This document shows, one piece after another, positions 26,942 through 35,176 of a DNA stretch of 64,000 nt. The DNA comes from CBDDCQ01 sp965226285 (lineage in GTDB: Bacteria > Bacteroidota > Bacteroidia > Flavobacteriales > Ichthyobacteriaceae): positions 62,001 to 126,000 of the forward strand of contig CBDDCQ010000001.1 of the NCBI GenBank assembly GCA_965226285.1, written 5' to 3'. A program made the translations under genes and the position numbers. Within the stretch, counting starts at the first letter, position 1, and every line of letters begins with the position of its first letter. Under the pieces are notes generated by a model. It did not search any database. It was not told the origin of the DNA and saw only the letters and a list, made by a program, of their open reading frames with translations.

Positions 26942-28372
26942 ATGACAAAAAAAATATCTCTATTAGAAGCCCTTATTCCCATTTTAGGGCTCGTATTATT
27001 ACTATCTTACAATGTATTTGTGTATCGAGATAGCTCTCTGGGAGGAGCCAATCAATTGGCACTACTTATTGCATCTGGCATAGCATTGATTATAGGAATT
27101 CGTAAAAAGTTTTCTGTAAACGAAATGTTCAAAGGAGTGGAAGCCAATTTTAAATCTACTTCTTCAGCTATTATTATACTCCTTTTGATAGGTGCTTTGG
27201 CAGGTACTTGGATGATTAGTGGTATTGTGCCGGCTATGATTTACTATGGATTACAGATGATACATCCTAAGATATTTTTAGTTGCTTGTATTATTCTATC
27301 AGCATTAGTATCTTTAGCCACAGGTAGTTCGTGGTCCACTGTAGCAACTATAGGAGTAGCATTGCTGGGTATGGGTAAGGCTTTAGGTATGTCTGATGGT
27401 ATGGTAGCAGGAGCTATTATCTCTGGAGCTTATTTTGGAGATAAAATGTCACCTCTATCAGATACTACTAATCTAGCACCTGCAATGGCTGGAGCAGAGT
27501 TATTTTCTCATATCAAATATATGTTATATACTACAATACCTACAATATCTATAACTACTATAGTATTTCTCATTATAGGTTTTTTTGGGGATTCTTCATC
27601 ACAACTTACACAAATAGAACAAATATCAAATGATATTAAAAATACTTTCAACATACATATAGGTTTATTCATAGTACCTGCAATAGTACTATTTCTCGTC
27701 TATAAAAAGGTAGCTGCTATTCCTGCTTTATTTATAGGTGTAATAGCTGGAGGAATATTTGCTGTAATATTTCAGCCTGAAATAATTATGCAATTAGCAG
27801 AAACTAAAGAGTTAGACTTTAAAAATTACTATAGAGTAATCGTAGATGCTATGACAGTAAATACTTCACTGAGTACTGACAATGAAATGCTAGATAACTT
27901 GCTTTCTACAAGAGGAATGAAAGGGATGTTAGGTACTATATGGTTAATTCTAAGTGCAATGACTTTTGGTGGAATTCTTGAGAAAATAGGCGCATTAAAG
28001 AAAATCAGTGATGCTATTTTGAAAAAAGCAAAAGGCGACAGAGGTACATTTATAGCGGCAAGTGGTACTTGTTTATTTTTGAATGTAACCGCATCAGACC
28101 AAGCTCTGTCTATAGTAGTATCAGGTAAGATGTACGTAGATGCTTTTAAAGAGAAAGGATTAGACCCTAGAAATTTAAGTAGAACCTTAGAGGATGCTGG
28201 TACGGTAACTTCTGTACTCGTACCATGGAACACCTGTGGAGCTACTCAATCTGCTGTGCTGGGAGTTTCTACGCTTACCTATTTACCTTTTGCTATGTTT
28301 AACTATCTAAGCCCCTTGATGACCATATTAGTCGGAATATTAGATATAAAGATAGCACGACTGAAAAAATAA
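26942..28372 (+). CDS. nhaC: NhaC family Na+/H+ antiporter
   Basis: The 476-residue inner-membrane protein exchanges sodium and protons, helping pH and salt balance. It has about 11-12 hydrophobic segments and the family's signatures: GALAGTWMISGIVPAMIYYG, ATGSSWSTVATIGVAL, SGAYFGDKMSPLSDTTNLAP (a likely ion-binding region with acidic and Ser/Thr residues) and LVPWNTCGA near the C-terminus. A malate/lactate or other NhaC-like exchanger remains possible. It follows cdaA. Confidence 0.92.
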   Translation: MTKKISLLEALIPILGLVLLLSYNVFVYRDSSLGGANQLALLIASGIALIIGIRKKFSVNEMFKGVEANFKSTSSAIIILLLIGALAGTWMISGIVPAMIYYGLQMIHPKIFLVACIILSALVSLATGSSWSTVATIGVALLGMGKALGMSDGMVAGAIISGAYFGDKMSPLSDTTNLAPAMAGAELFSHIKYMLYTTIPTISITTIVFLIIGFFGDSSSQLTQIEQISNDIKNTFNIHIGLFIVPAIVLFLVYKKVAAIPALFIGVIAGGIFAVIFQPEIIMQLAETKELDFKNYYRVIVDAMTVNTSLSTDNEMLDNLLSTRGMKGMLGTIWLILSAMTFGGILEKIGALKKISDAILKKAKGDRGTFIAASGTCLFLNVTASDQALSIVVSGKMYVDAFKEKGLDPRNLSRTLEDAGTVTSVLVPWNTCGATQSAVLGVSTLTYLPFAMFNYLSPLMTILVGILDIKIARLKK

Positions 28373-28404
28373 AAAGTAAAAATATTAACCTATAATTAAA
28401 AAAA

Positions 28405-28989
28405 ATGAAATTAAAAAAATCTTGGATATTGTACGGAGTGTTAGCCATCATCTTTATAATGGGTTATAGCAATTATAATAGTATGGTGAGTTTAGATGAA
28501 AATGTATCTTCTCAATGGGGTAATGTAGAAAATGTATATCAACGGCGATCAGACCTTATTCCTAATTTAGTAAATACTGTAAAAGGATATGCAGCTCATG
28601 AAAAAGAAGCCCTTACAGCTGTGATGAGTGCTAGAGCCAAAGCTACAAGTATCAATATAGATGCATCTAAATTAGATGCCAATGCTATTGCTCAATTTCA
28701 ACAGTCTCAAAGAGGTCTCACAGGAGCGTTGAATAAACTAATGATGGTATCTGAAAGGTACCCCAACTTAAAAGCGAATCAAAATTTTATGGGGCTTCAA
28801 GCTCAATTAGAAGGCAGCGAAAATAGAATAGCTGTAGAACGTAGAAAGTTCAACCAAATGGCAAAGGAATATAATAAAAAAATAAAAAAGTTGCCAGGTA
28901 AATTTTTCAACATGTTCTATGGATTTGAACAAAAGGGATATTTTAAATCAGACAAAGGAGCTGAAAAGGCACCTAAAGTTTCTTTTTAA
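28405..28989 (+). CDS. lemA: LemA family protein
   Basis: LemA proteins have one N-terminal membrane helix (residues ~8-25) and a long helical bundle facing the periplasm; their molecular role is not settled. The 194-residue product shows the family core NVENVYQRRSDLIPNLVNTVKGYAAHEKEAL (positions ~40-70, quoted here in part: RRSDLIPNLVNTVKGY) and ERYPNLKANQNFMGLQAQLE. It starts a three-gene run with two TPM-domain proteins, the gene order seen in many bacteria, which suggests a common envelope function. Confidence 0.93.
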   Translation: MKLKKSWILYGVLAIIFIMGYSNYNSMVSLDENVSSQWGNVENVYQRRSDLIPNLVNTVKGYAAHEKEALTAVMSARAKATSINIDASKLDANAIAQFQQSQRGLTGALNKLMMVSERYPNLKANQNFMGLQAQLEGSENRIAVERRKFNQMAKEYNKKIKKLPGKFFNMFYGFEQKGYFKSDKGAEKAPKVSF

Positions 28990-29005
28990 ATTTTAACAAA
29001 GTATT

Positions 29006-29437
29006 ATGAAACTTCAATTTACAGATGCTCAAAAGCAGGAACTTATGCAATCTATAGAACAAGCAGAACTTAATACATCTGGAGAAATAAGAGTACATGT
29101 AGAAGATAAATGCAAAGAAGATGTAATGGATAGAGCCGCTTTTATTTTTGAAAAATTGCAAATGCAACAGACAGAACTTAGAAATGGAGTACTTTTTTAT
29201 ATTTCTACTTCTGATAGAAAATTCTGTATATTGGGTGATGCGGGGATCAATCAAAAAGTTCCTGCCAACTTTTGGGAAAATATCAAAGCTAAGATGCTCA
29301 AATTACTTAAAGAAGATAAGATTGTAGCAGCCCTTTGCATCGGTATCCAAATGGCAGGAGAGCAATTAAAAAAGCATTTTCCTTATCAAGCTGGAGATAT
29401 AAATGAATTATCAAATGAAATATCCTTTGGAAAATGA
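29006..29437 (+). CDS. soluble TPM domain protein
   Basis: The 143-residue protein is a stand-alone TPM (TLP18.3/Psb32/MOLO-1) domain: LNTSGEIRVHVEDKC, NGVLFYISTSDRKFCILGDAGIN and a C-terminal helix pair. Some plant members have acid phosphatase activity. There is no signal peptide or membrane segment, in contrast to the next gene, which overlaps it by 4 bases (ATGA) and is thus translationally coupled. It probably works with LemA and the membrane TPM protein. Confidence 0.85.
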   Translation: MKLQFTDAQKQELMQSIEQAELNTSGEIRVHVEDKCKEDVMDRAAFIFEKLQMQQTELRNGVLFYISTSDRKFCILGDAGINQKVPANFWENIKAKMLKLLKEDKIVAALCIGIQMAGEQLKKHFPYQAGDINELSNEISFGK

Positions 29438-30231
29438 GAAAAATTAGTTTACTTTTTTTACTTTTAATAGGCTTGACTGCTTATCCACAAGAGGATTGTT
29501 TTCCTAAGAAATCGAACCATTTAGTAAATGACTATGTGGGAATACTCAATCTCTCAAAAAGAAACAACATAGAAAAAACACTTGTAGAATTCTCAAAAGC
29601 CACAGGAGTACAGATAGCCATAGTCATAGTATCGGAATTGTGCGGTTACGATAAGGCTAATTATGCTACTATTTTAGGTGAAAAATGGGGTGTAGGACAA
29701 AAGGGTAAAGACAATGGGATAGTAATGCTTATCAAGCCTACAGGAAGTAAAGGGCAACGAGGTGCATTTATAGCCATAGGTTATGGTTTAGAAAGTGTAA
29801 TACCAGACGTAATCGCCAAAGAAATTATAGATAGAGAGATGATACCTCACTTTAAGAAAAAAGATTTTCATACGGGTATATCTTCTGCGTGTATGGTACT
29901 TATGAAATTGGCTCAAAAAGAATTTTCTCCTGAAGAATATTCCAAAACGGGTAAGAAAAAGCGTTGGTCGTTACCTGTATTTATTGTATTACTTGTGATA
30001 TTAGTATTCGTATTTAACATTTACAAAGGAGCACGCTCCTATGCTTTGACTAATAGTATTGGATTTTGGACTGCACTCATTATGATAAGTACTGCCTCTA
30101 GGAGTCATAGGGGATACTACAATAGTTTTAGTAGTGGCAGCAATAGTTTTGGAGGTCTTGGTAGTGGAAGTGGTTTTAGTGGTTTTGGCAGCGGTAGCTT
30201 TGGTGGTGGAGGCGCAGGCGGAAGTTGGTAG
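29434..30231 (+). CDS. membrane-anchored TPM domain protein, YgcG-like
   Basis: This 265-residue protein has a signal peptide ending YPQ (residue ~19), a periplasmic TPM domain (VNDYVGILNLSKRNNIEKTL to IGYGLESVIPDVIAKEIID, ~30-130), one or two membrane helices near 178-205 and a low-complexity Ser/Gly tail ending FGGGGAGGSW. This architecture, including the GGGGAGGSW end, is typical of YgcG/YdgH-like TPM proteins that follow lemA. It closes the lemA operon. The tail is encoded by mildly repetitive GGTAGT/GGTTTT sequence that could vary in length. Confidence 0.88.
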   Translation: MRKISLLFLLLIGLTAYPQEDCFPKKSNHLVNDYVGILNLSKRNNIEKTLVEFSKATGVQIAIVIVSELCGYDKANYATILGEKWGVGQKGKDNGIVMLIKPTGSKGQRGAFIAIGYGLESVIPDVIAKEIIDREMIPHFKKKDFHTGISSACMVLMKLAQKEFSPEEYSKTGKKKRWSLPVFIVLLVILVFVFNIYKGARSYALTNSIGFWTALIMISTASRSHRGYYNSFSSGSNSFGGLGSGSGFSGFGSGSFGGGGAGGSW

Positions 30232-30521
30232 ATATAAAGAAGTTACCTTGTTATTTAAAATAGTTCTAATCTGATTTTTTTATGTAATTTTTGTTACGAT
30301 AAAACTAAAGGTGATCACAATTAAAGCCCAAAAGTCCTATTGCTATAGGGTTATATTTTGATACTTTAGTAACATATATTAATAACTGTTTAAAAGTTAA
30401 TAATTATTCTTAATTCGTTGCAAACAAATACACTTTTTTTTGAATATGGGTGTAATATACGTTACAAAATAAATTTTTATATTCAACTTATTCAAGGAAT
30501 AAGAACAAGGTGACTTCAAAC
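30232..30521. other. intergenic region between convergent genes
   Basis: No gene, clear hairpin terminator or repeat was recognised here. The neighbouring genes point toward each other, so this is the shared 3' region. Confidence 0.6.
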
Positions 30522-31373
30522 TCAAATCTCGTTATAAATACTCTGTAATAGGTCTTTGACTTCTCCTTCTTCTTGCTTTTCTTTTTCAAATATACTTAGG
30601 AGTTCATCTTTCTTAACAAGGTTTATCATCTGTCCTATAAATGTTTGGTTATGTCTTTTTAGTATGGGCAGTATTTGAGTGATCCCCTTTTTTGAGGTAT
30701 CTATAGATGAAACCATGCGGTCTAAATATTTAATATGATAGGTGTATATTATTTTTCTAAGTTCATCACTGCCAAGCAATTCATTTATGAGTACAAATCT
30801 ATTTCGATTTTGAGTACTGTCCCACCCTTTGTAGTTTTTCCCTTGTGCGTAATTTACTACATCTTTAGCTTTTTCCAGATGTTTTTGTCCGCCTAACTCA
30901 GCAAAAGAATCCATATCTATGCCTATGATAATGTATATATAGTATGCTAATACAGAGGATAAGTTAGATACAAAAGTATTTTCAGAAAATTCTATAATGT
31001 CAAATTCCTTATATCTAAAAGAGAAGTCTTTATCTTTAAAATAAAATAACGGAGTAGAGTATGCTGTACCAAACACAGGTCTTACTGATTGAACTTCTAT
31101 ATCTCCAGAAAAGATGTTGCCTTTTCTTTCAGAGAGATTAAGGATAAAATTACATTTTATTTTTTCGTGATTTTTATAAGTTTGTTCTGTCCATTGGGTT
31201 TGATTTACAAAGTTATTTAGGGCGTCTTCTAAAGTTTTAAAGATTTGTTTATCTGTTTGTTGTATTTGGTCATATCTTACAATGATTCTGCAGTTAAGTT
31301 CTTGCCCAAAACAAATATTACCAATACTCATAAAGAGTATTAGTAATATTAGTCTCTCAATTTTAAACTGCAT
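30522..31373 (-). CDS. porD: DUF4835 protein, PorD-like type IX secretion component
   Basis: The 283-residue product has a signal peptide ending CFGQ (residue ~24) and the conserved DUF4835 opening ELNCRIIVRYDQIQQTDKQIF, followed by FVNQTQWTEQTY, QSVRPVFGTAYSTPLF and SSVLAYYIYIIIGID. DUF4835 proteins are annotated as PorD, a periplasmic or outer-membrane-associated protein needed for type IX secretion in Porphyromonas. Its presence suggests that the organism has that secretion system; other por genes are not in the window. It directly abuts the upstream lipoprotein gene (no gap), so both come from the promoter at 32011-32026. Confidence 0.85.
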   Translation of the reverse strand: MQFKIERLILLILFMSIGNICFGQELNCRIIVRYDQIQQTDKQIFKTLEDALNNFVNQTQWTEQTYKNHEKIKCNFILNLSERKGNIFSGDIEVQSVRPVFGTAYSTPLFYFKDKDFSFRYKEFDIIEFSENTFVSNLSSVLAYYIYIIIGIDMDSFAELGGQKHLEKAKDVVNYAQGKNYKGWDSTQNRNRFVLINELLGSDELRKIIYTYHIKYLDRMVSSIDTSKKGITQILPILKRHNQTFIGQMINLVKKDELLSIFEKEKQEEGEVKDLLQSIYNEI

Positions 31374-31985
31374 TTACTTTAATATTTTATTCAAAACATT
31401 GTCTGTTTTAATAATCAATTTTCCAAATGACTCTTGAAGTATTTTAGAAAGATGATCTGCAATTTTAGTGAATTTATCTGTTTTTGCCGCGGCAGAAATA
31501 TTTTCAAATTTCTCTAAACTATTGGAAACGGTCCTTGTAATCTTTTTCCCTTTGTAATCCACTTCTATTTCTACTTCCACAGTTATTTTAAAGGTATGGT
31601 CATCTCCTTGAAAAAGTTTACCTTCTGATTCATCTACATTATAAGATTGTATTTGTAATTTAGTTAAGTTTACTGTTACAGATACTTCTTGATCTGCATT
31701 ATCTTGTAAAAACTTAATTCCAAAGTATTCTTTAAAGTAAGAATTTACAGCACTCTTAGTTCTATATTCATACTTATCAAACATTCCACTCTCTTCCATT
31801 TTCCAGTCATACACAGGAATTTCACCGTCTTTGATATTTGAAGTAATTTTAATATCTGCTTTTAGTTCTTTTGGGATAATTCTTTCAGCGGTAAGTTCAG
31901 ATAATCCAGTTCTTAATCTTATTTTTTGAGCACAAGAACTAAATAGAATTGCTACTAATGCCAGTTTAAAAATGTTTTTCTTCAT
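31374..31985 (-). CDS. lipoprotein of unknown function
   Basis: The 203-residue protein has a lipoprotein signal with lipobox LFSSC (residues ~14-18) and is otherwise soluble and rich in Lys, Glu and beta-forming residues. It recalls the general shape of YajG-type lipoproteins (VSVTVNLTKLQIQSY, FKITVEVEIEVDYKGKKI), but no family was recognised with confidence. It is the first gene of a two-gene minus-strand operon with porD, with no spacer between them, which may hint at a role near the outer membrane or type IX secretion. Confidence 0.8.
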   Translation of the reverse strand: MKKNIFKLALVAILFSSCAQKIRLRTGLSELTAERIIPKELKADIKITSNIKDGEIPVYDWKMEESGMFDKYEYRTKSAVNSYFKEYFGIKFLQDNADQEVSVTVNLTKLQIQSYNVDESEGKLFQGDDHTFKITVEVEIEVDYKGKKITRTVSNSLEKFENISAAAKTDKFTKIADHLSKILQESFGKLIIKTDNVLNKILK

Positions 31986-32010
31986 CTATTTTAAAAATTT
32001 TAAAGTTAAT

Positions 32011-32026
32011 TATATTTGCAAATATA
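32011..32026. promoter_or_regulatory. palindromic overlapping divergent promoters
   Basis: TATATTTGCAAATATA is a perfect 16-bp palindrome containing TATATTTG on each strand. Read rightward it serves the GNAT gene (ATG 32042), read leftward the lipoprotein-porD unit (ATG at 31985). The two -7 elements overlap in the central TTTGCAAA, so RNA polymerase can hardly bind both at once. Confidence 0.7.
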
Positions 32027-32041
32027 TATTATTTTTCTATT

Positions 32042-32479
32042 GTGATAAAACTAATTTCATCTGAACAAACTTATCCACTAAGGTTAGAGGTGTTATGGTC
32101 TCATTTGAGCCAAGAGAAACAATGCCGATTAAATATAGATGATTTGTCTACTACTTTTCACGTAGGAGCTACCCAAGATGAGCAAGTGGTCTGTATAGGA
32201 ACTTTTTTAAAGCAGTCTCATAGAGATTTTTCACGAGAATATCAATATAGATTGAGGGCTATGGCTACACATCCTAATTATCGAGGGCAAGGTTGGGGCA
32301 AAAAATTGATGGTTTTTGCTATAGAAGAATTGAAACATCGAAAGCAACAATTACTATGGTGTGATGCCAGAGAAGTGGCATTAGATTTTTATGCTAAGTT
32401 GGGGTTTCAAACGATAGGAGAAGCCTACATAGTACCCCATATAGGGGTACATAAATTAATGTATTATAACATTTCATAA
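32042..32479 (+). CDS. GNAT family N-acetyltransferase
   Basis: The 145-residue protein is a single GNAT domain that transfers acetyl from acetyl-CoA to an amine. The acetyl-CoA loop RGQGWG (81-86) follows the beta-strand RAMATHPNY, and the C-terminal ALDFYAKLGFQTIGEAY motif is present. The start is GTG at 32042 in this reading (gtgataaaacta). The substrate cannot be told. It is expressed from the palindromic promoter 30 bases upstream. Confidence 0.9.
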   Translation: MIKLISSEQTYPLRLEVLWSHLSQEKQCRLNIDDLSTTFHVGATQDEQVVCIGTFLKQSHRDFSREYQYRLRAMATHPNYRGQGWGKKLMVFAIEELKHRKQQLLWCDAREVALDFYAKLGFQTIGEAYIVPHIGVHKLMYYNIS

Positions 32480-32485
32480 ATTTAC

Positions 32486-32493
32486 TACATTTG
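32486..32493 (+). promoter_or_regulatory. -7 element for the DUF6580 gene
   Basis: TACATTTG matches TAnnTTTG, 36 bases before the ATG at 32529. No riboswitch-like fold was recognised in the short leader. Confidence 0.55.
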
Positions 32494-32528
32494 CAAAAAA
32501 ATTCTCTTATTCAATTCAAATAAAAGTT

Positions 32529-33089
32529 ATGGATAAAAAAAAATTGAAACTTCGTTTTAGAATTGTCGCTATGATTATCGCGGGATTAATCTTGTTGAGA
32601 TTGATACCTCACGCACCTAATTTTACTCCTATCCTTGCTGCTACGTTACTGGGGGGAACTTATTTTTATAAGAAAAAATGGGTTTATATCATTCCCATGA
32701 TTACTATGGTAGTGTCAGATTATTTTATCTATACCTTTGTATATGATTCTAAATATGCTTATCCTAATAAAATCTCATTAGTAGTATATGGATGCATTCT
32801 ACTGACTGGTTTTATGGGGACTTTTATGAGAAATAACGTCAATTTTGTTAGAATTATAGCTTATTCACTTATTAGTTCATTTAGTTTCTTTGCCATTACT
32901 AATTTTTTTGTATGGTTAGGCTCTACTGGCTATCCTCAAACAGCTGAAGGATTGGCTATGTGTTATACTGCTGCTATACCTTTTTTCAAGAATACGTTAC
33001 TTAGCAGCTTGATATACTCGGGTATTTTTTATATAGGCTTCCATTATTTACAAAAGAAGTTCCCTGTACTCAAAGTTCAAGTACCATAA
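32529..33089 (+). CDS. DUF6580-like membrane protein, possible ECF-type substrate binder
   Basis: The 186-residue protein has about five to six membrane helices, with APNFTPILAATLLGGTYF, IPMITMVVSDYFIY and FFAITNFFVWLGS as landmarks. This pattern, including the central Asp and Asn-rich helix ends, resembles DUF6580 proteins and the S components of ECF vitamin transporters. The next gene, a Dph6-like ATP pyrophosphatase, starts 5 bases later; in Bacteroidota this pair often lies in cobalamin-related loci, which suggests vitamin uptake. That assignment is from memory of genome context, not from the sequence itself. Confidence 0.7.
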   Translation: MDKKKLKLRFRIVAMIIAGLILLRLIPHAPNFTPILAATLLGGTYFYKKKWVYIIPMITMVVSDYFIYTFVYDSKYAYPNKISLVVYGCILLTGFMGTFMRNNVNFVRIIAYSLISSFSFFAITNFFVWLGSTGYPQTAEGLAMCYTAAIPFFKNTLLSSLIYSGIFYIGFHYLQKKFPVLKVQVP

Positions 33090-33093
33090 AATT

Positions 33094-33843
33094 GTGAAAA
33101 AAGCTATCTTTAATTGGAGTGGTGGAAAAGACTCTTCTTTGGCATTGTACCATGTATTACAAAGTGGAGCGTATTCTATAGAAATGCTACTTACTACTCT
33201 AAACAGCCAATACAATAGAATTTCTATGCACGGGGTGCGTGCTGAACTCTTACGGCAGCAGGTCCAAAGTTTAGGGTTTAACCTTACAGAATTAAATTTA
33301 CCCGAAGACCTCACTATGAAGAAGTACGACCAAGCTATGCAGAAGCAATTACAATCTATCATAGAACAAACCAAGGTTACACATTCTATATTTGGCGATA
33401 TTTTTCTAGAAGATTTAAAAAAGTATAGAGAAAGGAAAAGTAATAAGATAGGCTTACAAACGGTATTCCCTCTTTGGAAAAGAGATACTAAGGACTTAGG
33501 ATTGGAGTTTATCAAAAAAGGCTTTAAAACCATAGTAGTATGTGCCGATGGTAGATATATGGACAAGGATTTTATAGGTAGGCAATATGATGAGCGTTTT
33601 TTAGAAGATTTACCCAAAGAAGTAGATCCTTGCGGAGAAAACGGAGAATTTCACACTTTTACTTATGATGGACCTATATTCAAAAATAAAATAGAATTTA
33701 CCATAGGAGAAAAAGTGTTTAGAAAGATAAAACCTCCCCGCCCAACCCAAGACAAACGCAACAAAAACCAATACGAATGCAAAACCAAAGGAGATATACC
33801 ACTTACGGGTTTTTGGTATTGTGATTTAATACCATTTGCATAA
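33094..33843 (+). CDS. Dph6-related ATP pyrophosphatase
   Basis: The 249-residue protein belongs to the adenine nucleotide alpha-hydrolase superfamily, Dph6/MJ0570-like group. It has the PP-loop SGGKDSSLALYH (residues 9-20) and the family segments HGVRAELLRQQVQSLG, FGDIFLEDLKKYRE and PCGENGEFHTFTYDGP. Archaeal and eukaryotic relatives amidate diphthine; bacteria lack diphthamide, so the role here must differ, and linkage with the membrane protein suggests cofactor uptake or salvage. The start is GTG at 33094, 5 bases after the upstream stop. Confidence 0.88.
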   Translation: MKKAIFNWSGGKDSSLALYHVLQSGAYSIEMLLTTLNSQYNRISMHGVRAELLRQQVQSLGFNLTELNLPEDLTMKKYDQAMQKQLQSIIEQTKVTHSIFGDIFLEDLKKYRERKSNKIGLQTVFPLWKRDTKDLGLEFIKKGFKTIVVCADGRYMDKDFIGRQYDERFLEDLPKEVDPCGENGEFHTFTYDGPIFKNKIEFTIGEKVFRKIKPPRPTQDKRNKNQYECKTKGDIPLTGFWYCDLIPFA

Positions 33844-33879
33844 TGGTCTGCTTTGCTCTTGGAGTATAGGAAAAGAAAA

Positions 33880-33910
33880 CATTAATCATTAATCATTAAT
33901 CATTATTAAT
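33880..33910. repeat. CATTAAT microsatellite
   Basis: Three exact CATTAAT units and a degenerate fourth (CATTATTAAT) lie between the Dph6-like gene and the methyltransferase. The same 7-mer, on the other strand, is expanded at 50256-50317. Confidence 0.9.
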
Positions 33911-33971
33911 GTTGCGAATACTCTGCAAAGATATAATTTTGAAGCAATTTACAACTATGATTCTAATTCTT

Positions 33972-34919
33972 TTAAAAAAGACAAAATTGTGCATTATTAA
34001 CATTTGGATTTTGCTTTAATCTTTGTTTTGCAATTGCAATATATTTTTGATTTAATTCAATTCCTATATATTTTCTTGCTAATTGTTGGCAAGCTAAAAT
34101 GGTTGTTCCACTTCCCATAAAAGGGTCTAAGACAATACTGTTTGAAGTAGTCGTTAAGGCTATTAAATATTTGCAAACAGATAATGGTTTTACAGTTTTA
34201 TGCACATTGTTTACTCCTTTTTCTTTTTTTGTAGGTTTTTCTGCCAAAAACACTTTATCAGTATAAAAGGAAATTTCTTTATCTTGAATAACATTTGATG
34301 GAAACATTTTCTTACTTTTACCTTGTGTTACATTAGTATTCATTAAAGATATGTCATAATTTATTTTATTGTTAAGAAATGTACCTTCTACAGGTTTTTG
34401 CCCCATAGCAATGGGTTCAAAACAAGATTTAACTTGTGGCGTTTTCCATCCATCAAGCGAATTAATCAATGTTTCTTTTTCATCTTCTGGCAAATCCATT
34501 TTTCTTATAAAATGATTCAAGCTCATTGCTTTAGGTTGACTACGAGTATATAACCAAATAAAACTATCTCTAATATTAAAACCGGCATCTTCCATAGCAC
34601 ATACCATACGATGATACAAACGCGGAGAAGAAAAAGAAAAGAAAAAACCACCCGGTTTTAACACTCTATATAGCTGTACAGAAACTTTTAAATACCAATG
34701 ATAAAAAGCCAGTCCTTGTTGTTTGTCAAATTTCATCCCCGCGGGCAATGAGGTAACAACCCCTAAATTTTTTGCATTATGAACCTTTTTTGTATCCCAT
34801 TGGTTGTCAAGTTTGTCTAAAAAATATGGCGGGTCGGTTAAAACTACATCAATACTTTTAGGTTTTATTTCTTTTAATTGCTCTAAACAATCGCCTTGTA
34901 TTATTTTATTCATGATCAT
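33972..34919 (-). CDS. site-specific DNA methyltransferase (beta class, N6/N4 type)
   Basis: The 315-residue enzyme methylates adenine N6 or cytosine N4 in DNA. The catalytic motif DPPY (residues 29-32) comes first and the SAM-binding DPFMGSGTT (265-273) last, with HKTVKPL before it, the beta-class motif order. The start ATGATC overlaps the stop of an upstream HNH fragment (ATGA), so the two were one operon. As only the tail of that fragment remains, this methyltransferase is probably an orphan left from a restriction-modification system. An in-frame ATG two codons later is an alternative start. Recognition sequence unknown. Confidence 0.92.
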   Translation of the reverse strand: MIMNKIIQGDCLEQLKEIKPKSIDVVLTDPPYFLDKLDNQWDTKKVHNAKNLGVVTSLPAGMKFDKQQGLAFYHWYLKVSVQLYRVLKPGGFFFSFSSPRLYHRMVCAMEDAGFNIRDSFIWLYTRSQPKAMSLNHFIRKMDLPEDEKETLINSLDGWKTPQVKSCFEPIAMGQKPVEGTFLNNKINYDISLMNTNVTQGKSKKMFPSNVIQDKEISFYTDKVFLAEKPTKKEKGVNNVHKTVKPLSVCKYLIALTTTSNSIVLDPFMGSGTTILACQQLARKYIGIELNQKYIAIAKQRLKQNPNVNNAQFCLF

Positions 34920-35113
34920 TTAATCCTTTTATATTTTTTACACAAAAGTTTATATACTTTTTCTTGAACATCCTTTGAGCAAGATAAAATTACTTGTGCA
35001 TTTGCTAATTTAATCACCCTCCCTTTTTCATCATACACCCATCTATTTCTATCGCCTCTATTACATTTTTCACATTGCAGTATTATATTGCCAGCTTTTA
35101 AACGATAAGCATT
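34916..35113 (-). pseudogene. C-terminal remnant of an HNH-type restriction endonuclease
   Basis: An open frame of 65 codons after an in-frame TAA, without a start codon, reads NAYRLKAGNIILQCEKCNRG, then DRNRWVYDEKGRVIKLAN and a Lys-rich C-terminus. The GNIILQCEKCN segment, with a Cys-x2-Cys pair and a following Asn, is typical of the end of HNH endonuclease domains. The stop codon overlaps the methyltransferase start by ATGA, the layout of a restriction-modification operon. The N-terminal portion is gone, so activity is not expected. Sequence upstream to 35176 holds nothing recognisable. Confidence 0.55.
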
Positions 35114-35176
35114 TTAAAATCATATCAGTTCTTACCTACTAACTTACCATCACCCAGTATTAAAAAGAAATATATA

